From: a virus
Virus record (IMG/VR): IMGVR_UViG_3300022836_000018
Location: 1-36,647 of that record
Direction: 5' to 3' (one strand)
DNA length: 36,647 bases
Part shown: one piece after another, positions 24,078-31,278 of the stretch
How the letters are laid out: every line of letters begins with the position of its first letter
Numbering within the stretch: position 1 is the stretch's first letter
Notes under the pieces: generated by a model
What the model was told of the DNA's origin: nothing
Databases searched by the model: none
Seen by the model: only the letters and a program-made list of their open reading frames with translations
Translations under genes and position numbers: made by a program

Positions 24078-24740
24078 TTAAGGGACAATAATGCTTTTTT
24101 CAGGAGGCATGGTGATGTCAGACATCAAACTGTCTTCGTCGCCATAATGAGTTCCATCTTTGGTAATGTAAAGAGATGTTAACGCAATTCTCTGTTCGGG
24201 GTTACCAAAAATCTCTATCATTGCAGGACATTCCCCAGTTGGGAATACTCTCCCATCACCTGAATGATATGATGTTTGAAACGCTTTAAACAATTGATCG
24301 ATTTCTTCCCGATATTTCGGATCGGTGCTCCTAAGACCATCAGATTCGATGGCAATTTCGGAAAATTTGGTAATAGGAAAGAAAAATAGAAGATCATACA
24401 ATTTCAAGCATTCTTGGACGATATCTCTAGTAGTATCCAAAAACTTTTTCGATACTTTATCATTGATGTGCAACCAAGATGTATATGCTAGATTATCTAG
24501 AACACATCGGTCAAAAATTACCATGTCGTCTTTAGAATGAGCGGTGCATTGGTCGATCAAGGCATCGAGAATAATTTTTTGAGACTCTTCGCTACCATTT
24601 TCATTAATTATCAAATTTTTTTCTTCGATTACATCCCTGTAGGATTTTTCTGGCGTTGTATACATCGGCCATTTTTTCAAGAAATCTCGGATATATGTAG
24701 TTTTTCCTAAATTAGACGAACCTGTTACACAAATTTTCAT
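24078..24740 (-). CDS. P-loop NTPase/nucleotide kinase (AAA_28/NadR-like)
   Basis: The 220-residue protein has a P-loop GSSNLGKTT at residues 7-15 followed by YIRDFLKKWPMYTTPEKSYR, a Walker-B-like strand MVIFDRCVLDNLAYTSW near residue 97, and an LLFFFPITKF strand. This is the pattern of NadR/AAA_28 NTPases often found in T4-like phages, where they act as nucleotide or nucleoside kinases. The substrate cannot be told. It follows the 93-residue gene by 19 bases. No Shine-Dalgarno or late-type box is seen. Confidence 0.75.
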   Translation of the reverse strand: MKICVTGSSNLGKTTYIRDFLKKWPMYTTPEKSYRDVIEEKNLIINENGSEESQKIILDALIDQCTAHSKDDMVIFDRCVLDNLAYTSWLHINDKVSKKFLDTTRDIVQECLKLYDLLFFFPITKFSEIAIESDGLRSTDPKYREEIDQLFKAFQTSYHSGDGRVFPTGECPAMIEIFGNPEQRIALTSLYITKDGTHYGDEDSLMSDITMPPEKSIIVP

Positions 24741-24759
24741 ATCAACAATATATACACCA

Positions 24760-25041
24760 CTATTTTATTTTTTCAACTATTTCTGGAAAAAATTCTAGAA
24801 GTTCGTCGGTGTGGTTGTCGTCCATGATATCAATCGAGTTGATATTTGTGACAACTTTTACGTTTTCGGTTAAAATGTCGGGTCGTGTTGTTCTCAATCG
24901 AATAGCAAGATCTTTTGTAATCATGACATCTTCTTCATACCATTTTGAAGAAACATCCAAAGAACAAGAAAACAATAAAGATTCGAGAATAGTTCTATAT
25001 TCTTCATTTGTTAATTCAATTGATATAATTTCTTTACTCAT
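24760..25041 (-). CDS. Hypothetical protein, 93 residues
   Basis: Product MSKEIISIELTNEEYRTILE and on, with a helical core (SLLFSCSLDVSSKWYEEDVM, then LAIRLRTTRPDIL). Short proteins with this ELT-EEY...LLFS...W layout occur in T4-like phages without known function. It lies between the 25504 gene and the NTPase on the same strand. Confidence 0.6.
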   Translation of the reverse strand: MSKEIISIELTNEEYRTILESLLFSCSLDVSSKWYEEDVMITKDLAIRLRTTRPDILTENVKVVTNINSIDIMDDNHTDELLEFFPEIVEKIK

Positions 25042-25081
25042 TATGAATTTATAATAAAGTAATTTTTCTAAAAGTCAAATA

Positions 25082-25504
25082 TTAAATGATTTGTTCTGGT
25101 AGTTTTTCATTAGTAATACTTTTTAAAACATCTAACATAGTTTTATAATTTTCAGAATTAGCTCTAGCAGTTGGTGATGTATAACTTCTTAAAAATTCTT
25201 GTTTAGTATTTTCAGGTAGATTCATAAAATCAATAAAGGTATTAAGAAGATTGATAGTAACTGTCTCAGATTCTTTAGGATCTGGTAATTGACTACCGTT
25301 ATCCTCTGGGAGATCAACAGGTGCAAAATCGTCTCCAAAATCTTGTTCTTCGTCTTCCATCGGATTTGGAACATTTTTAGGCTTTACTACATTTTCGGGT
25401 GAATTTAATTCATCCTCTTCTTCGGGAAAATCTTTAGGTGGAAATTCTTCTTCGAATAATCGAATATATGATTGTTTAAAAAGGTCGTTAAATTTAGATG
25501 ACAT
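25082..25504 (-). CDS. Putative head-internal acidic protein, 140 residues
   Basis: The leader MSSKFNDLFKQSYIRLFE followed by EEF fits the amphipathic targeting pattern, with LFE as a possible gp21 site. The rest is Pro/Asp/Glu-rich and disordered (residues 20-75), then a short helical domain (TVTINLLNTFIDFMNLPENT, then KQEFLRSYTSPTARAN). An ACTAAGTA octamer lies five bases before the ATG. It follows the 26559 gene by eight bases, so both may be made together. Not recognised otherwise. Confidence 0.72.
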   Translation of the reverse strand: MSSKFNDLFKQSYIRLFEEEFPPKDFPEEEDELNSPENVVKPKNVPNPMEDEEQDFGDDFAPVDLPEDNGSQLPDPKESETVTINLLNTFIDFMNLPENTKQEFLRSYTSPTARANSENYKTMLDVLKSITNEKLPEQII

Positions 25505-25509
25505 GAAAT

Positions 25510-25517
25510 TACTTAGT
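25510..25517 (-). promoter_or_regulatory. Late-promoter-like octamer ACTAAGTA for the 25504 gene
   Basis: A weaker relative (three mismatches from TATAAATA), five bases before the ATG. It covers the final codons and stop of the upstream gene, so it may be fortuitous. Confidence 0.35.
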
Positions 25518-26559
25518 CGAGTTCTTTCATATAATGCAAAATGTAAGAATCTCCTATAACTCCTTTATTTCGATAATATGAAGGCATACTATCTATATCC
25601 ATTTGTCTCACTTGTTGAGTTGCTGCTGTTGCCTTAACTTCTAAATCGGATCGTTCTAGTCCTTGAACATTGCCACTTTCCATATCTGTTAGAGTGATGT
25701 CATATCGATTACCGAAATAAGTTGATATGGTATATTGATGTTGATCGAGAATTTCGGGGTTACTTTCATATTCATATATTTTACCCTCTTCGTCAAGTGC
25801 ATTACTAATTCCTCGGGCAATAGTCTTTAAAGTATCTCGGGTTAATTCTTTTGTTTCTATCGAATCTCCAGCAACTCTAGACCATCCCCAATTCTTAATA
25901 GCATATTCCCGAGAATCGTTAGTGCATCCATATCCGTGCATAACTAAATCGTTTGCATTTTCAACACCTTGTTTTTTAAGATAATCAATCATGGCATCGG
26001 CTGGATCATGTTTCATAAGTTTTAGTGCTTCGTATTGATCTTCATCATCTTCGTAGTCACCGTTATCTACTATATATTGTAGAATAGCATCTTCATTTTG
26101 TTCTAGGTTAGGATCATCTTCATATCCCATATCAAAGTAGGATAGAACTTCTGATGCACATTTTTGGACGACATATGCTTCATGGTTCATGTCACTAACA
26201 TTAGCATCGGCATACATGGTAGTTCCATTATCATCGAACCAATATTCACCAGATAATCCAACGGTTTCAAAATCTTCTTCTGGTTCTTCGTAATCAGGAG
26301 AAGATTTTTCTTCTTCTTCCATTCTTTGGTTTTCTAAATTGTCTTCATAATTTTTTAAAATATCTTCCGAGGTTTTTAGGACTCTAGATAACATGTCAGA
26401 ATCATATGTTTCTGGACTTCGCATAATGCTACCATCGGGCATTTCTCGATCAATCTTATATTGATTATCACCAACTTTAATCGTTTTTACAATTCTTGTT
26501 GGCTTGTTATAGGATTCTAAAATATTTTGATAAAGGATTTCGAACTTACCGTAGGTCAT
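25513..26559 (-). CDS. Putative head-internal protein, 348 residues
   Basis: The leader MTYGKFEILYQNILE followed by SYNKPTR fits the targeting pattern, with ILE then Ser as a gp21 site. After a strand-rich VKTIKVGDNQYKIDREMPDG comes an acidic linker and a mixed domain with GYGCTNDSREYAIKNWGWSR. No known family is recognised. It is divergent from the lysis cassette with only 18 bases between the two start codons, so their promoters must overlap or lie inside the genes. No clear late-type box is seen. Confidence 0.75.
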   Translation of the reverse strand: MTYGKFEILYQNILESYNKPTRIVKTIKVGDNQYKIDREMPDGSIMRSPETYDSDMLSRVLKTSEDILKNYEDNLENQRMEEEEKSSPDYEEPEEDFETVGLSGEYWFDDNGTTMYADANVSDMNHEAYVVQKCASEVLSYFDMGYEDDPNLEQNEDAILQYIVDNGDYEDDEDQYEALKLMKHDPADAMIDYLKKQGVENANDLVMHGYGCTNDSREYAIKNWGWSRVAGDSIETKELTRDTLKTIARGISNALDEEGKIYEYESNPEILDQHQYTISTYFGNRYDITLTDMESGNVQGLERSDLEVKATAATQQVRQMDIDSMPSYYRNKGVIGDSYILHYMKELD

Positions 26560-26577
26560 ATGAACTAATTATTTAAT

Positions 26578-27264
26578 ATGAGAACAATAATGATTATTTT
26601 AGCATGTCTTTTTATGACGACATCTTGCACAGTGTATACTGAGAAACGAAGCGAGGCACTTTCCCAAGCCGTTACTGCTACTGCTGATTCTATAGACGCT
26701 GCCAGATTTGATCTTGCTGATCATTATTCTAAAGAAGCTGAAAAATTAGCATTTCCACCTAAGAAACGTGTAAAGATTTCATCAATTGTTACCAAGAATG
26801 AATCACCAGAACATTATTTGAAGGTGAACGTTGAAAAGGATAAAGATTATGTATACCCACCTTTACAAAGGTTTGGGTCTATCCAAACACCCAAATCTTA
26901 TCCAGTAAATCCTATGTTAGATTCTAATAACAATGATGTTTTACGTTTGGTCATACCAGAAAAATTCAAAGATGCTAAATTATTGATCGAAGGTTCCGAA
27001 GAATGGTCAGAATTATTGAAAACCCGAGAGTTTTCAAAACAATTAGAACGAGATAATAAAAATCTACTATCCTTACAAAATCGCGTCACCAACGAATTGA
27101 CCAAACAAAGTCAAATGAATTCTAAAATGGTCAAAGATCTGAACATCATGCAAAAGAAGTTGGTTCAAAAAGATCTGGCTATTTTGCAACGTAATATAGT
27201 TATTGTTGCACTGATCGTTGTGATCTTGGGGGCAACATATTTGCGTATAAAAGGCATCCTCTAA
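26578..27264 (+). CDS. Unimolecular-spanin-like lipoprotein
   Basis: The 228-residue protein has a lipoprotein signal (MRTIMIILACLFMTTSC, lipobox-like TTSC with Cys17) and a C-terminal transmembrane helix at about 206-222 (IVIVALIVVILGATYL) with a basic tail RIKGIL. Between them are an Ala-rich helix, a proline-rich middle and a coiled coil (about 155-200). An outer-membrane lipid anchor plus an inner-membrane helix is the architecture of u-spanins such as T1 gp11, which fuse the two membranes in the last step of lysis. It opens the plus-strand cassette that ends with the endolysin, one base before the next gene. This implies a Gram-negative host. Confidence 0.72.
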   Translation: MRTIMIILACLFMTTSCTVYTEKRSEALSQAVTATADSIDAARFDLADHYSKEAEKLAFPPKKRVKISSIVTKNESPEHYLKVNVEKDKDYVYPPLQRFGSIQTPKSYPVNPMLDSNNNDVLRLVIPEKFKDAKLLIEGSEEWSELLKTREFSKQLERDNKNLLSLQNRVTNELTKQSQMNSKMVKDLNIMQKKLVQKDLAILQRNIVIVALIVVILGATYLRIKGIL

Positions 27265-27265
27265 A

Positions 27266-27490
27266 ATGTCTCCATATGGATACATATCTAGTAATGAAAA
27301 AATTGGACCGTTCGGTTCTACCATCGAAAAAGATCCAACTATAGATAATTTAGAAAAAAAATTATTGGAAACCTTTCATTCGATATTACCAAAAGAACCC
27401 GATGTTCCTAAAACATCTCCTACAGGGGTTGTAGAATTCTCGTTCGAAAATGTTCTAAGAGAAATGTTGGCGAATAAGAATACTAAGTAA
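27266..27490 (+). CDS. Hypothetical lysis-cassette protein, 74 residues
   Basis: Product MSPYGYISSNEKIGPFGSTI and on, acidic, ending VEFSFENVLREMLANKNTK. No membrane segment or known domain is visible. It starts one base after the spanin-like gene stop and is followed by the 42-residue membrane protein, so it is part of the same transcript. Confidence 0.6.
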   Translation: MSPYGYISSNEKIGPFGSTIEKDPTIDNLEKKLLETFHSILPKEPDVPKTSPTGVVEFSFENVLREMLANKNTK

Positions 27491-27494
27491 TCTT

Positions 27495-27623
27495 ATGTCA
27501 AATATAGAATCGAAATTTTTAACAATTGTCCGAAATATCAAGGATTGGCTTCTAAAGAACCCAAAATTCAGTATTTTTATCACTGGATTTGTAATCGGTT
27601 TGATTTTTGGACTAATTATCTAA
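27495..27623 (+). CDS. Tiny single-helix membrane protein, 42 residues
   Basis: A short gene: MSNIESKFLTIVRNIKDWLL then KNPKFSIFITGFVIGLIFGLII. A basic, probably cytoplasmic N-terminal half precedes one transmembrane helix with a glycine zipper (GxxxGxxxG) at the C-terminus. It lies four bases after the previous stop and four before the next start. In this cassette it could be a holin, an antiholin or a holin-like pinhole former. An ACTAAGTA octamer lies five bases before the ATG but overlaps the previous stop. Confidence 0.65.
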   Translation: MSNIESKFLTIVRNIKDWLLKNPKFSIFITGFVIGLIFGLII

Positions 27624-27627
27624 TATT

Positions 27628-27906
27628 ATGAACTTTAAAAAACTTATAAACGAAGGTTTGGATAGTATGATGACTGATATCAAAAATCTTCAACCATCTG
27701 GTCAAAATCCACAACAAAATCCACAACAAAATCCGGAAATCGGTAATAATCCGGCACCGACATCACAACAGTCTGATATCAAAGTAGCTCGTTATAAAAA
27801 TTCAAGAAATTTTGGTGTATGGAAAGGTGAAGAACTTATTGTTGTGGCAGTTTATCAAAAAGGTGCAAATCGAGTAGCCGAGATTCTACAGAAGATGAAT
27901 TACTAA
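27628..27906 (+). CDS. Small protein with targeting-like leader and NPQQ repeats
   Basis: The 92-residue product starts MNFKKLINE followed by GLDS, very close in form to the T4 internal-protein leader, with INE then Gly as a gp21 site. A linker with NPQQ repeats (residues about 26-40) follows. The C-terminal domain VARYKNSRNFGVWKGEELIV, then VAVYQKGANRVAEIL belongs to a type of small domain seen in many phage proteins and of unknown function. It lies in the lysis cassette, which is odd for a packaged protein. Confidence 0.68.
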   Translation: MNFKKLINEGLDSMMTDIKNLQPSGQNPQQNPQQNPEIGNNPAPTSQQSDIKVARYKNSRNFGVWKGEELIVVAVYQKGANRVAEILQKMNY

Positions 27907-27910
27907 AATT

Positions 27911-28342
27911 ATGTGGAAATCGATAATGAATATTATCGCTGGTGGTGCAACAATGCTTCAAAGTGGTAAATCACCGCCAACTGCTGGATCTAATGAGGAT
28001 CTGGAATCTTTAAATTTTTTAACAAGTAAGAAATTTTTCGTTATTTTCTCGTCTATTGCTATATTGGTAGTTTTCTTTTTTGTTGGTGTTGGGATTTTAT
28101 TCATAACATCTTTATATCCATTGATAATAGTTCCATATGTTACAATTTTTTCTAAAATTGTTGAAATATTGGCGGTTATTATCGCGGTTTATATTGGTGC
28201 TCAAACAACTCTGGATTTTAAATATGGTTCGACATCGGCAGTGAACCTTTCGGGGGAAAATTCTAATCTGGTTCAAAATTTGAACCAATCTATTGCACAA
28301 ATAGATGAAGGTAGAAGTAAACCCGATTATGAGGAAGAATAA
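27911..28342 (+). CDS. Holin candidate, two transmembrane helices
   Basis: The 143-residue product has hydrophobic helices at about 38-62 (FFVIFSSIAILVVFFFVGVG) and about 72-100 (PLIIVPYVTIFSKIVEILAV, then IIAVYIGA), and a polar acidic C-terminal tail ending KPDYEEE. Two helices and a charged tail directly upstream of the endolysin (stop and start overlap as TAATG) suggest a class II holin. Not recognised by sequence, so the role rests on topology and position. Confidence 0.6.
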   Translation: MWKSIMNIIAGGATMLQSGKSPPTAGSNEDLESLNFLTSKKFFVIFSSIAILVVFFFVGVGILFITSLYPLIIVPYVTIFSKIVEILAVIIAVYIGAQTTLDFKYGSTSAVNLSGENSNLVQNLNQSIAQIDEGRSKPDYEEE

Positions 28343-28956
28343 TGAATTTATTAAGCAAAAAAGGGCTAGATCTAGTTTTAGATTTTGAGGCGGGTGGTTC
28401 TAATGGAGAATACTATCGAAAATTCCTCAATAATCCAACGGTTCCAGCATGGCGAACCACTTCCAGTGGTGTAACCATTGGTATCGGATGGGATTGTGGA
28501 TATAACACATCAAGATCTCTTAAAAAAGAATGGGGTGAGTTCTTAGATGGATCAACTATTAAAAAATTGAATGGTGCTATTGGGTTACATGGAGAAACCG
28601 CTCATAATTACCTTGGTAATTTGATAGATGTTACAATTTCGTGGGATATTGCCAACGATCAGTTCGATAAATACACCGTCGAGAGATATTATAATCTAGC
28701 GTCTAAAACATTCCCTGGTTTTGAATTTGCGCCCCAATGTGTTCGCGATGCTATAGTGTCTATTGTGTTCAATAGAGGAACCAAGTTGACCGGAAATTCT
28801 AGAAAAGAGATGATGGAAATTCGAAACTTATTTATATCTAAAAAATGGTCTAAAATTCCTGCACAGATCCGATCTATGAAAAGATTATGGCCTCATGTGA
28901 AAGGATTGCTTCGTCGTAGAGATGCAGAAGCGAAATTTATCGAAGATGGTCTTTAA
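28342..28956 (+). CDS. Endolysin, lysozyme-like
   Basis: The 204-residue enzyme has LVLDFEAGG with a likely catalytic Glu16, then SSGVTIGIGWDCGY (residues about 41-54) corresponding to the beta-hairpin and Asp/Thr region of T4-type lysozymes, and a helical C-terminal lobe with CVRDAIVSIVFNRGTKL. It cleaves peptidoglycan glycan strands. There is no signal peptide, so it depends on a holin. GAGGA lies about eight bases before its ATG but inside the coding tail of the upstream gene. It ends the plus-strand cassette; the GC-rich minus-strand cassette converges on it. Confidence 0.82.
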   Translation: MNLLSKKGLDLVLDFEAGGSNGEYYRKFLNNPTVPAWRTTSSGVTIGIGWDCGYNTSRSLKKEWGEFLDGSTIKKLNGAIGLHGETAHNYLGNLIDVTISWDIANDQFDKYTVERYYNLASKTFPGFEFAPQCVRDAIVSIVFNRGTKLTGNSRKEMMEIRNLFISKKWSKIPAQIRSMKRLWPHVKGLLRRRDAEAKFIEDGL

Positions 28957-28984
28957 AATCTTACAACTAGTGTCATTTTTACCA

Positions 28985-29007
28985 TTCGACAAAATAAAAT
29001 AGTCGAA
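28985..29007. terminator. Short hairpin after the endolysin
   Basis: TTCGAC and GTCGAA form a 6-base-pair stem around an A-rich 11-base loop, 28 bases after the endolysin stop. It is weak, with no clear T-run, but placed where convergent transcripts meet. Confidence 0.3.
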
Positions 29008-29023
29008 AGATCGGTCCAGAGAA

Positions 29024-29054
29024 CGGCGGACAACGCCTCACCTAACCTCCGCCG
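29024..29054. other. GC-rich hairpin at the edge of the foreign cassette
   Basis: CGGCGGA and TCCGCCG pair perfectly over seven bases across a 17-base loop. The hairpin includes the last codons of the broken gene ending at 29042 and marks the left border of the GC-rich segment. It could be a terminator stem for the minus-strand cassette or a recombination border. Confidence 0.35.
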
Positions 29055-29312
29055 CCTCTGACCTTTGCGTTCTCCTTAAATCCGAGATGGCGAATCATTG
29101 GTTCCCATTTCGTCCCTGTCCCGACTTGGTAAGTAATCCCATCGTCCCCAAGTCCGAGTAGAATCCCTTGCCATGTGGAGTCATTCGGAGCGATCAGGAT
29201 TTGGATAATCTTAGGAGAACAAGACGATGAACTCGAATCATTCCCGCTGGCACTTTGGGTTTCGGGGCTGGGCTTCGGGGCTGGGCTTCGATTTAGATTT
29301 GATTTTATTCAT
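29042..29312 (-). pseudogene. Small gene broken by a 13-base tandem duplication
   Basis: The ATG at 29312 overlaps the stop of the zinc protein gene. The frame reads MNKIKSKSKPSPE and then shifts at a tandem 13-base repeat (29261-29286). With one copy removed, the frame runs on through QSASGNDSSSSCSPKIIQIL and IAPNDSTWQGILLGLGDDGI to KVRGGGG and a TAG at 29042-29044: 85 residues, in exact phase (271 minus 13 is 258 bases). The C-terminal part looks like a small beta domain. Not recognised. The duplication may be a slipped-strand mutation or a reversible switch. Confidence 0.6.
29261..29286. repeat. Perfect 13-base tandem duplication
   Basis: TTCGGGGCTGGGC twice in a row, followed by TTCG, which begins a third copy. 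The unit is not a multiple of three and breaks the surrounding reading frame. Confidence 0.95.
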
Positions 29313-29526
29313 GATTTTTGGGTGTTGATTGGGATGGATTGGTGATAGTGGTGTTCTGCATCCTCGTTTGCGCTTCAATGTTCGTAAGAAAGACTCTATT
29401 TTTTTCACCGACTGGTTTTCCGTGCATTACGCAGCGAGAGTTTTGACACCAGTCTCCGTCATAAATAGCCCAATAACATATCGAGCATCGTGCACTTCGG
29501 TATAATTTGCATTTTTCAGTTTTCAT
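29305..29526 (-). CDS. Small Cys-rich (zinc-ribbon-like) protein, 73 residues
   Basis: The start MKTEKCKLYRSARCSICYWA at 29526 overlaps the methyltransferase stop as ATGA and is preferred over the upstream in-frame ATG at 29643, which lies inside that gene. Cysteines at C6, C14, C17, C27, C32 and a following MHGKPV suggest a zinc knuckle. It may assist the methyltransferase or bind nucleic acid. GC-rich like its neighbours. Confidence 0.6.
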   Translation of the reverse strand: MKTEKCKLYRSARCSICYWAIYDGDWCQNSRCVMHGKPVGEKNRVFLTNIEAQTRMQNTTITNPSQSTPKNHE

Positions 29527-30269
29527 GATTTCGATTTGGTTGGGGCAGAATTGGTCATCTTGTCGATAGATTGCAGAGGCACGGTGATTCCGATCCCTCG
29601 GCGATTCTTTGCCTTCTCCAGAACAAGAAAATAGCTGTGCCACACCCTAGCGTGTTTCTGCGTCCCTTTCTGCGGACTCGGCATACGGTGCTTTGCCGTC
29701 AAAATGAACATATCAGCCAGCCGGAACCCTTCGATTTCCGCCATCATTATCACCTTGTAATGAGTGCAATGCATTTTGTGATTATGTATGATGTCCTGAC
29801 ATTTGAAGATCATCTTGCCCCCCGGTTTAAGCACTCGATACGCCTCACTAATTGAGTCTCGATAGTGATCTTCCAGATCATCGTATCGGTAGTATCCGCC
29901 AAATCGGGCAGTCATTGCCACTCGACCGCCTTGATGATTTCGACCGTTTTTAACATACGTCAGGAATGGCGGATCGAAAACCACGTTGGAAAGCGAAGCC
30001 GCATCAACAGGTAGCATCCGAGAATCGGCCTGTTGCGCCTCTGGCTTCTGCGGTGTCAGGTCGAAGCACAGTCGTGGCCGGGGAAGTGTTTTCCAAAACG
30101 CCCCGTTGCCGTACGTCATATCGCACTCAAATCCCTCAGGGCAGTGCAGTTTTTGGATGTTCGACAGGATTTGATCCTGTGAATCTGAAACAGATCGGAC
30201 GATTTCCGGCTTCTGTAGTCCCTCTTGTTGTTGATTGTGTAGGTCGTATGCTTCTATCGATGCGTTCAT
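29523..30269 (-). CDS. DNA methyltransferase (N6-A/N4-C type)
   Basis: The 248-residue protein has an AdoMet site like DMTYGNGAFW at residues 50-59, the catalytic motif FDPPF at 98-102, and EAYRVLKPGGKMIFKCQDII (about 142-161), with a C-terminal KHARVWHSYFLVLEK strand. Motif I before motif IV and DPPF point to an amino-methyltransferase for adenine or cytosine. It could protect phage DNA from restriction. Its DNA is far more GC-rich than the phage (36 of 60 bases at 30001-30060 against 17 of 60 at 28081-28140), a sign of recent transfer. No cognate nuclease lies beside it inside the GC-rich segment. Confidence 0.82.
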   Translation of the reverse strand: MNASIEAYDLHNQQQEGLQKPEIVRSVSDSQDQILSNIQKLHCPEGFECDMTYGNGAFWKTLPRPRLCFDLTPQKPEAQQADSRMLPVDAASLSNVVFDPPFLTYVKNGRNHQGGRVAMTARFGGYYRYDDLEDHYRDSISEAYRVLKPGGKMIFKCQDIIHNHKMHCTHYKVIMMAEIEGFRLADMFILTAKHRMPSPQKGTQKHARVWHSYFLVLEKAKNRRGIGITVPLQSIDKMTNSAPTKSKS

Positions 30270-30281
30270 AAAGTAGTTTTT

Positions 30282-30755
30282 TTATTTTTTAGTCAACCTT
30301 TTCATAATTTTCTCTAGATCTTCGCCTTTTGGGGAAAAAATATTCATTTCGTCGTATTTGGATACATCATATAATTCTTTATTCTTTATCATAGGCATGG
30401 TTTTACCATTACACAAGTATTTTTTACAAAATCTTTGGATTTTTTTTCCAAAAACATCAGAATCCTCCATATATGTTGATAAGTTACCAAATGAATTGTC
30501 CATATTGAAATAAAATAACCTCATGTTGCTATCTTTTGCAAATGATTCACACCCTATGCGATAGTCTGTAATGGTTTTAGCCAGAAAATCATTTATGCAT
30601 CGCGTATTTCCAACTATTTTCCCATTTTTCATCATGTTCCATTCATAAAGGAAGTCAAGTGACTGCAATGCAAGGGTATATGATAACGATTCTACCGAAA
30701 ATAGTAACAATCTTTCGGAAAGTACACAGTAAAAATGACTTTTAAGATTTTCCAT
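30282..30755 (-). CDS. Hypothetical protein, 157 residues
   Basis: Not recognised. It reads MENLKSHFYCVLSERLLLFS and on, with a mostly helical first half and a basic C-terminus (GEDLEKIMKRLTKK). It overlaps the 3' end of the zinc-motif gene by 14 bases, so it is the last gene of the operon that begins with the capsid-arm protein. AT content is normal for the phage, unlike the cassette that follows. Confidence 0.6.
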   Translation of the reverse strand: MENLKSHFYCVLSERLLLFSVESLSYTLALQSLDFLYEWNMMKNGKIVGNTRCINDFLAKTITDYRIGCESFAKDSNMRLFYFNMDNSFGNLSTYMEDSDVFGKKIQRFCKKYLCNGKTMPMIKNKELYDVSKYDEMNIFSPKGEDLEKIMKRLTKK

Positions 30756-31278
30756 TGCTATTAATTATAGCAGATGTTAAAATATTTTCAACCAATTCCA
30801 CCGGATAGCTTAAATTGGCATGTAAAATCGTTTTTCGAATGTCCGATAGTTGTTCGGTTAATCTTTTTCTCAATTGATCGACTTCTTCTTGGGCGTTTGG
30901 TTCAAGATTCTCCATAATAGGGGTTTCTTGTAGCTTGAAGGCATCTAAAAACGGTTCTGATAGTTTTTGAAGGGTTCCTGCCATTCTCTTATATAGGCGA
31001 TCAAGTGGTGACCTATATTTTTTATCGGGTTTTTGTTCTAACATCTCGAAAAGATGTGACATGACCGCAGATTTTTTCAAATGTTCTTGTGTTATGATCA
31101 TTGCATTGCTTCCTCTGATGTGCATTTTGCCGTATGGGTTGTAACAACATCCCATTCCGATGTTTTTGGACCCACAATACATGCATTTGGAAATTTCGTC
31201 GATATGGGCATGAGTATTCGTAGGGCTAAAGATGCACGGCTTTCCATAATTGCTAGATCCACAGTATACACATTTCAT
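30742..31278 (-). CDS. Protein with two tandem zinc-binding motifs
   Basis: The 178-residue protein has two copies of a CxxCGSxNxGxxC...P...HxHI-like motif: CVYCGSSNYGKPC with HAHI (residues 3-25) and CMYCGSKNIGMGC with MHI (32-55). Each could hold one zinc through three Cys and a His. The rest is helical, with ENLEPNAQEEVDQLRKRLTE and a coiled-coil feel. The ATG overlaps the nuclease stop (ATGA), so both are co-translated; a DNA- or RNA-binding partner of the nuclease is a reasonable guess. Function unknown. Confidence 0.7.
   Translation of the reverse strand: MKCVYCGSSNYGKPCIFSPTNTHAHIDEISKCMYCGSKNIGMGCCYNPYGKMHIRGSNAMIITQEHLKKSAVMSHLFEMLEQKPDKKYRSPLDRLYKRMAGTLQKLSEPFLDAFKLQETPIMENLEPNAQEEVDQLRKRLTEQLSDIRKTILHANLSYPVELVENILTSAIINSNGKS

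Noticed and set aside
29527-29643. The 112-residue version of the small Cys-rich protein
   Set aside because: The extra N-terminus lies wholly within the methyltransferase gene; the ATGA overlap at 29526 is the natural start.
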